NCBI GenBank assembly: GCA_028867595.1
Contig: JAGWGB010000004.1
Location: 1 to 64,000 of the forward strand
Reading direction: 5' to 3'
Source of the DNA: Nitrososphaerota archaeon
GTDB taxonomy: Archaea; Thermoproteota; Nitrososphaeria; Nitrososphaerales; Nitrosopumilaceae
Length of the DNA stretch: 64,000 nt
Shown: one piece after another, positions 59,402 to 64,000 of the stretch
Layout: each line of letters begins with the position of its first letter
How positions within the stretch are numbered: position 1 is the stretch's first letter
Program-made: the position numbers and the translations under genes
The notes under the pieces: generated by a model
Seen by the model: the letters and a program-made list of their open reading frames with translations, nothing else
Database searches by the model: none
What the model was told of the DNA's origin: nothing

Positions 59402-59689
59402 CTATTTGCTCATCTTTGCTATGAATTCTTCTATAGTTGGTTCTTGCCTGAACTCAATTAGGCGTTTTTCTATGGAATTTATGATCTCGGTGTATGATTT
59501 GCCAAACACTTCTTCGAGGATTTTGCGGAGGTATTGTGGGTTGTCACATGAATCCGCTAGGGTGCATTGGTATCTCTCTTGAAGCAAGGTTTCGACTTTA
59601 TCAAAAGTTGGTTTGCCTATGTGCAGCAGGGTCTGCTCTATAACTAGACCTACCAATGTCTTTTCAAGCCGTTCATAACTCATGCTCAT
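59402..59689 (-). CDS. Hypothetical helical protein (95 aa)
   Basis: ERLEKTLVGLVIEQTLLHIGKPTFDKVETLLQERYQCTLADSCDNPQYLRKILEEVFGKSYTEIINSIEKRLIEF. All helical, soluble, family not recognised. It converges with the small zinc-finger gene, 11 bp apart. The pattern of leucine-rich helices suggests a protein-protein module of archaeal origin. Confidence 0.65.
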   Translation of the reverse strand: MSMSYERLEKTLVGLVIEQTLLHIGKPTFDKVETLLQERYQCTLADSCDNPQYLRKILEEVFGKSYTEIINSIEKRLIEFRQEPTIEEFIAKMSK

Positions 59690-59888
59690 ACTTTATTTTT
59701 CTTTTTTGTATACTAAAGAAGGGTGGAAGATGGACATCATATGAGATTCCAAATTGGCATTCTGTCTTCTACTGGCGGGTGTTACAGAGATCTGGTGCGA
59801 TCTGCTGAAAATTATAAAAACTATCATCATTTATCAGCACGGCATATCACCAAGGCATTTTAAAGGGAATGGTAGTAGATAAGAAAAG

Positions 59889-60590
59889 TTGGCTGAAAAT
59901 GACAAAGACCAAGACCTATCGGTAAAACCCGAGGAATACATTGAGGTAATAAGTACTGAGGATGAACGAATCAAGATAATAGGAGAAGAGCTGGCAAATG
60001 ACACGGGCCGCGCTATTTTTGGAAAGATATCACAAGGCATTGCAAGCTCAAACGAGCTTGCAAAGACACTTGAGATATCGCTACCTCTTGTCAATTGGCA
60101 CGTAAACAGACTTTTGGGCGTGGGCCTCATCAAGGTTGAAAAAGTGGAGATGAGCCAAAAAAACAAGCAGATGAAATACTATGCGCCTGTCAAGACCGCA
60201 CTTGTAATAATACCACCGGAAAATCTGTCTGCCAAGGGATCGAAAAAGGAAACAGTATTGATGAAGTTGCGTCACTATATGGCAGGTATCGTATCATTTG
60301 TTGTTGGTGCATCTGGGATATACATTGCAGAAAAAAGTCAATTGCAACAAGAGACATCATATGTTCCGGAAAACACTGCAGCTCCACAAGCAGGCATGCA
60401 TGCTGCAATGAAGACCGCAGCCCCTTTGGCATCTCAAACTCCTACACCTGAGCCGTCCGCATTTTCTGGAGACTTGGTGATGATTCTAATTGCGCTGTTA
60501 GCAGGAGGGGCATTCTTTTGTGCTGTATTTTTTGGGACAAAACTTGCAAAAATGGTAAAAAGCAGAAAATCAAAACGGGCCATAGGTTAG
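59889..60590 (+). CDS. Membrane-bound ArsR-type regulator (233 aa)
   Basis: The N-terminal winged helix (about 25-100) reads ERIKIIGEELANDTGRAIFGKISQGIASSNELAKTLEISLPLVNWHVNRLLGVGLIKVEK. Then come a first membrane helix (YMAGIVSFVVGASGIYIAEKS, about 127-147), a Pro/Thr-rich extracellular loop, a second helix (LVMILIALLAGGAFFCAVFF) and a basic tail. DNA binding is thus tethered to the membrane, as in archaeal DUF7347-like regulators. It could sense an envelope signal. TTG start. Confidence 0.8.
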   Translation: MAENDKDQDLSVKPEEYIEVISTEDERIKIIGEELANDTGRAIFGKISQGIASSNELAKTLEISLPLVNWHVNRLLGVGLIKVEKVEMSQKNKQMKYYAPVKTALVIIPPENLSAKGSKKETVLMKLRHYMAGIVSFVVGASGIYIAEKSQLQQETSYVPENTAAPQAGMHAAMKTAAPLASQTPTPEPSAFSGDLVMILIALLAGGAFFCAVFFGTKLAKMVKSRKSKRAIG

Positions 60591-60720
60591 ATTTTTGCAT
60601 AACACGCATAAAAATAAAAATTTTCAACTACATGACGCTTTAACATAATTTTTTTGCATAAATTTATGTTAAAATGAAATTTAATCAAAGCCTATAAGCT
60701 CTAAAATTTAATACTGTATA

Positions 60721-61509
60721 ATGACAAATAAACTCACGACAGTTCTGGCAATTGCTGCAATTGCAATTGTATCAATGACAGTCTTTGGTGGAATGCAGAG
60801 TTCAAGCGATAATGCGTATGCACAACAAGTTCCATACTATTATCAGCCTCCGCAAAATACAATATCTGTGACTGGTACTGCTACGGCAACAGTCTCACCT
60901 GATCTTGTAACCATACATCTAGGTGTTGATACGCAAGCAAAGACCGCGCAGGATGCATTGAGCCAAAATGCTCAAGCAATGAACGCAACTGCATCTGCAA
61001 TCCAAAGCCTTGGAATAACAAATGCTGAAATTAGCACCACTAATTTCACAATTGAGCCAGTCTACAATAACACTGGACCATATCCTCCATACAATGAGTA
61101 CAAGAGTGAATTTGTTGGATACAAAGTATCTAACACACTGCTCATCAAGACCACAAAACTTGGACTAGCAGGGAACATACTTGACACTGCAGTCGGAGCA
61201 GGAGCAAATAGGGTAGACAGCGTGTCTTTCTCACTCTCACCTGCAAAGCAGCAAAGTATTCAAAATAGCTTGCTTGCCAATTCTATCCAAGATGCCAAGT
61301 CAAGGGCGCAACAAGCATTGACTCCTCTTGGTCAGAAAATAATAGGTGTGAAATCAGTGGATCTCTCTGGATTTATGCCACAACCAATCTATACGTATAA
61401 CAAAATGAGCATGGCGGCTCCCGCAGCAGCAGTACAGACACCAATATTTGCATCAAACCAGGACATAACAACAAGCGTCGATGTCATTTTCCTGATTGGG
61501 GCACAATAG
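60721..61509 (+). CDS. SIMPL-domain (DUF541) secreted protein
   Basis: Signal peptide (LTTVLAIAAIAIVSMTVFGG... NAYA). ISVTGTATATVSPDLVTIHLGVDTQAKTAQDALSQNAQAMNA is the hallmark start of SIMPL domains, followed by GITNAEISTTNFTIEPVY and the C-terminal VDSVSFSLSPAKQQSIQNSLLANSIQDAKSRAQQAL. These secreted proteins oligomerise and are linked to stress resistance. A Tyr/Pro/Gln stretch precedes the domain. Confidence 0.88.
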   Translation: MTNKLTTVLAIAAIAIVSMTVFGGMQSSSDNAYAQQVPYYYQPPQNTISVTGTATATVSPDLVTIHLGVDTQAKTAQDALSQNAQAMNATASAIQSLGITNAEISTTNFTIEPVYNNTGPYPPYNEYKSEFVGYKVSNTLLIKTTKLGLAGNILDTAVGAGANRVDSVSFSLSPAKQQSIQNSLLANSIQDAKSRAQQALTPLGQKIIGVKSVDLSGFMPQPIYTYNKMSMAAPAAAVQTPIFASNQDITTSVDVIFLIGAQ

Positions 61510-61592
61510 CTCCTTACTTTTTTTTATTTTTTACGGTACATGACTCCATTTTCGTAAAAATTTTCATATACTATGTTCACGTATTATTATGG

Positions 61593-61823
61593 TTGGAAAC
61601 AGCTTATGTAATGATAAACTGTGAGATGGGGTCGGAAAGTTCAATCATAGAAAAAATAAAGCCAATCGAAGGCGTAAAGGAAGTCCTAGGAGTGTTTGGG
61701 AACTACGACGTGCTAGTAAAGATTCAATCCTCAAAAATTGATGAGATTAGAAGAACCATCGTTGCAAACATTCGCAGTATAGATAAGATTCGATGTACTA
61801 CTACACTAATGTGTGCTAACTGA
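61593..61823 (+). CDS. Free-standing Lrp/AsnC ligand-binding (RAM) domain (76 aa)
   Basis: AYVMINCEMGSESSIIEKIKPIEGVKEVLGVFGNYDVLVKIQS and IRRTIVANIRSIDKIRCTTTLM form one RAM domain with the VFGNYD motif. No HTH. It is similar in length and plan to the 29043 protein and again precedes an enzyme gene (radical SAM) in the same direction. TTG start. Confidence 0.83.
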   Translation: METAYVMINCEMGSESSIIEKIKPIEGVKEVLGVFGNYDVLVKIQSSKIDEIRRTIVANIRSIDKIRCTTTLMCAN

Positions 61824-61909
61824 GACTGTGTGGAAACTTGGGAATAATCCCTATCGGTAGATGTAGTCTCGGCATCTTTTTTAAGGCACGCACTCTACAC
61901 AGGAATATC

Positions 61910-62857
61910 ATGGAAATAATGGGTAGAGGGGTTGGCCAAATAATTCGTGAGACTCCATCCTATGTGCACATACTTACCAAGTTTGCTGGATACAGGCTGT
62001 TTCATAAACGCAGTCCGATATATGGCTCTGCAGATATAATCAACGTATGCAACTTACACTGTACTCACTGTTACTGGTGGTTAAACAGGAAAGAAAATGA
62101 GGAGCTTACCGTAGAGCAGTGGAAAAAAGTAATCGACGAAAAATTCAAAAAAAATCATGTATTCATAATTACACTGGTTGGGGGCGAGCCAACTATGAGG
62201 CCTGATGTCATAGAACTTTTCATAAAAGAATTTCCAAAAAGAATCTGTATAGTATCAAATGGGACGCTACCATTGAAGCGCTATCAAGACCTCTACTTTT
62301 ACTGGATATCAATAGACGGGACAAAGGAGATTCATGACAAGATTAGAGGCAACGGTGCATGGGACAAGACAAGAAAAAATGTCATTGACTATGTGGAAAA
62401 AAATGGCAAACTTGCATACAAGGACATTTGGATTACCATGACAATAAACGCACTAAACTACAAGACTGTAAAAAATGTCATAGAAGATTGGTCTGACTAT
62501 TCAAACAAGATTGGGTTTCAATTTCATACCCCCTTTATGAAAAATGATCCTCTCTGGTTTCCGTTTGGTGAAGAACGAACTCGGGTGGTAGATGAGATAA
62601 TTGCAATGAGAAAGAAATATCCGGATTACATCATAAACCCAACTAGCCAGCTTGAATTGATGAAAAAGAACTGGGGCGGCAGGGGCACAACACCAGTTGA
62701 CTGTCCTACATGGGCAATAATATCAGTAGATCACATGGGAAGAGAAAAGATGCCTTGCTGTATTGGCAGTGCAGAAAGCAAATCCATGAAACCAATTTGT
62801 GAGGACTGTGGTCTTGGATGTTATTCCGTTCTGGTTGGCTATGGCATGAAGGGATAA
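61910..62857 (+). CDS. Radical SAM enzyme with SPASM-like C terminus
   Basis: The 315-aa enzyme has the 4Fe-4S motif CNLHCTHC (CxxxCxxC) after SADIINV, the GGEPTMRPD SAM-binding loop, and IVSNGTLP and SIDGTKEIHDKIRG barrel strands. A C-terminal region has CC...CEDCGLGC that may bind a second cluster. The subgroup resembles HpnH/PqqE-like or GeoRSP-type proteins; substrate unknown. ATG 61910 is preferred over 61838 because a TATA-like TTTTTTAAG lies about 27 bp upstream. Confidence 0.85.
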   Translation: MEIMGRGVGQIIRETPSYVHILTKFAGYRLFHKRSPIYGSADIINVCNLHCTHCYWWLNRKENEELTVEQWKKVIDEKFKKNHVFIITLVGGEPTMRPDVIELFIKEFPKRICIVSNGTLPLKRYQDLYFYWISIDGTKEIHDKIRGNGAWDKTRKNVIDYVEKNGKLAYKDIWITMTINALNYKTVKNVIEDWSDYSNKIGFQFHTPFMKNDPLWFPFGEERTRVVDEIIAMRKKYPDYIINPTSQLELMKKNWGGRGTTPVDCPTWAIISVDHMGREKMPCCIGSAESKSMKPICEDCGLGCYSVLVGYGMKG

Positions 62858-62860
62858 ATC

Positions 62861-64000
62861 CTATCTTAGCCTGAGCACGCTTGTCTTTGTAACATATATC
62901 ATTAGCACAAACATGCTTGCAAGCACTACAAATGCTGCAAGCGGAAACTCTGGCACTGTAGACTGGTTGGTAGATGATAATGTCGCAGCAGTCTGTAAGC
63001 TAACTGTTGCAGGAAACTCTGTTGATGCAAAACTGCTATCATTTAGGTTCTCAAATGCTATTGTAACTGATCCTGTGTAATTGGATGGGAATGGCACACT
63101 GATGTTGTCTCCCATATCAGAACCGCTAGTCCTCCCCACCTGGTGATATATGGCGCCGTTCTCTCCCTCGATTACAGAAAAGTCGTAAGGTATTGAGCTG
63201 ATAGTTTTATTTGCAGTATACGGATCCATGACCTTAAAGTTAAACTGCATTGTGGTACCTGGTGTGATCTTTGGAGGATCCCAGCTCAAAGCTATCTTGT
63301 ACTGTGCATTTCTTGTGAACTGTATTATGGGAAACGCATTGTCAGCGCTTGGCCTTAATGCAAAGTTCATCACTTGTGGTGGGTTGTTTTGTTCTGACTG
63401 GAGGTCTTGCACATTTGATTTGTATAAAATGAGATGGACTATTCTATACGCATCCATGGAATAGTCATCTATTGAGATAAGCTTGTTAGGTATCTTGATG
63501 TTATTCACATATGCGTCATACTTTGTTGTAACAAAATCTCCAAGCGCCCTTGGAATTCTTATTTCTTGGTGTACTACAGTAAGTTGACCTATGGTCTGGT
63601 TTGACCAGTCAAACGGCATCGTAAAGTTGACAAATTTTTTGGCCTCGTCATACTTGACATCGTGGAGTTGGTCATAGTATGCTATTATCTGAATTTGATG
63701 TGTTCCATATCCTGGGTCGTTAATTGTAAGATTGTCATATTCTGGGATGGATATTCCTGCACTGTATGATTTGCTGACTTGGTTGTCATATGCACCCATT
63801 GTGATAACCTCTATCTTGAAGCGATACAACCCTCCGGAATTGAAGACAGGACCCTTTACGTCATAATTTCCGCTGTCTTGACCAAACATTCCTGAGAGAA
63901 TTCCTCCTTTTTCGTCAAATGTTGTGTTGCCTGATTGTTGTGGATAAAAATTCAAAATGAAATTTCCGCTGTCACTTTTGAAGATGTGGCCAAACACTGC
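62861..64000 (-). CDS. PEF-CTERM surface protein, 5' end beyond the window
   Basis: The visible 378 residues continue past the window end (the frame is open to 63998-64000), so the N terminus and signal peptide are missing. The sequence shows beta-rich domains (YRFKIEVITMGAYDNQVSKSY, FNFKVMDPYTANKTISSIPYDFSVIEGENGAIYHQ) and ends VPEFPLAAFVVLASMFVLM with a basic tail: a PEF-type variant of the PEFG sorting signal. Likely a large envelope protein. It converges with the radical SAM gene, 3 bp apart. Confidence 0.8.
   Translation of the reverse strand, partial: AVFGHIFKSDSGNFILNFYPQQSGNTTFDEKGGILSGMFGQDSGNYDVKGPVFNSGGLYRFKIEVITMGAYDNQVSKSYSAGISIPEYDNLTINDPGYGTHQIQIIAYYDQLHDVKYDEAKKFVNFTMPFDWSNQTIGQLTVVHQEIRIPRALGDFVTTKYDAYVNNIKIPNKLISIDDYSMDAYRIVHLILYKSNVQDLQSEQNNPPQVMNFALRPSADNAFPIIQFTRNAQYKIALSWDPPKITPGTTMQFNFKVMDPYTANKTISSIPYDFSVIEGENGAIYHQVGRTSGSDMGDNISVPFPSNYTGSVTIAFENLNDSSFASTEFPATVSLQTAATLSSTNQSTVPEFPLAAFVVLASMFVLMIYVTKTSVLRLR

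Overview
The window is AT-rich chromosomal DNA from an ammonia-oxidising-type archaeon (Thaumarchaeota/Nitrososphaerota). Grounds: six proteins end in a PEFG or PEF sorting tail followed by a membrane helix; there are three secreted type-1 copper cupredoxins; three DUF6659-like proteins; archaeal TATA boxes about 26-28 bp ahead of start codons (leaderless mRNAs, many with GTG or TTG starts); free-standing Lrp/AsnC ligand domains; and an archaeal GT2-GtrA dolichol-phosphate sugar transferase. A class III PHA synthase with electron-transfer-flavoprotein genes would fit a soil or acid-soil lineage (Nitrosotalea/Nitrososphaera-like), but there is no amo, rRNA or tRNA gene to settle this. I found no CRISPR array, transposase or phage gene.

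Layout. 1-9.4 kb: a small bicistron, a PQQ-type sugar dehydrogenase, two membrane glycosyltransferases, a LamG surface protein with a 30-bp tandem repeat, DoxX, and a cupredoxin. 9.4-13 kb: a broken zinc-finger gene, a pentapeptide-repeat protein and a three-PAS histidine kinase. 12.8-22.4 kb: the most unusual part. Three divergently arranged promoters share a tandem 10-bp operator placed directly against the TATA box. They control a 47-aa secreted peptide, a secreted PepSY protein and a MacB-like ABC exporter operon; a winged-helix regulator gene lies between them, and a second (DrrAB-like) ABC exporter is embedded. 22.5-36 kb: scattered housekeeping and surface genes (J-domain, cupredoxins, MDR reductase, thioredoxin-reductase-like flavoprotein, TPR proteins, SpoT-like HD hydrolase) and a nested hairpin that may be a small RNA. 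36.2-40.2 kb: a FixABC(X)-type operon (ETF beta, ETF alpha, ETF-quinone oxidoreductase with fused ferredoxin). 40.4-48.4 kb: secreted Lon-type protease, NHL propeller, PEFG proteins, and a four-gene operon with a degenerate HD domain.

48.4-56 kb is a polyhydroxyalkanoate (PHA) island: PhaE-PhaC, two or three phasin-like proteins (one fused to an AbrB/SpoVT DNA-binding domain), two paralogous alpha/beta hydrolases, a patatin-type lipase and a succinate-semialdehyde-type dehydrogenase. A perfect inverted repeat sits beside the phaE TATA box, and its TATA-proximal arm is the same sequence found next to TATA in the 12.8-18 kb operators. 56-64 kb: DUF6659 protein, a ribbon-helix-helix protein followed by malic enzyme, methyltransferase, small zinc finger, membrane-bound ArsR-type regulator, SIMPL protein, Lrp ligand domain, radical SAM enzyme and a PEF-CTERM protein cut by the window end.

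Working together: the ETF/Fix operon, PHA granule genes, semialdehyde dehydrogenase and malic enzyme outline carbon and reductant storage coupled to the quinone pool. The surface set (cupredoxins, PEFG proteins and a recurring W/WW module on four unrelated secreted effectors) outlines the cell envelope. All functional statements come from reading motifs by eye; no database search was run.
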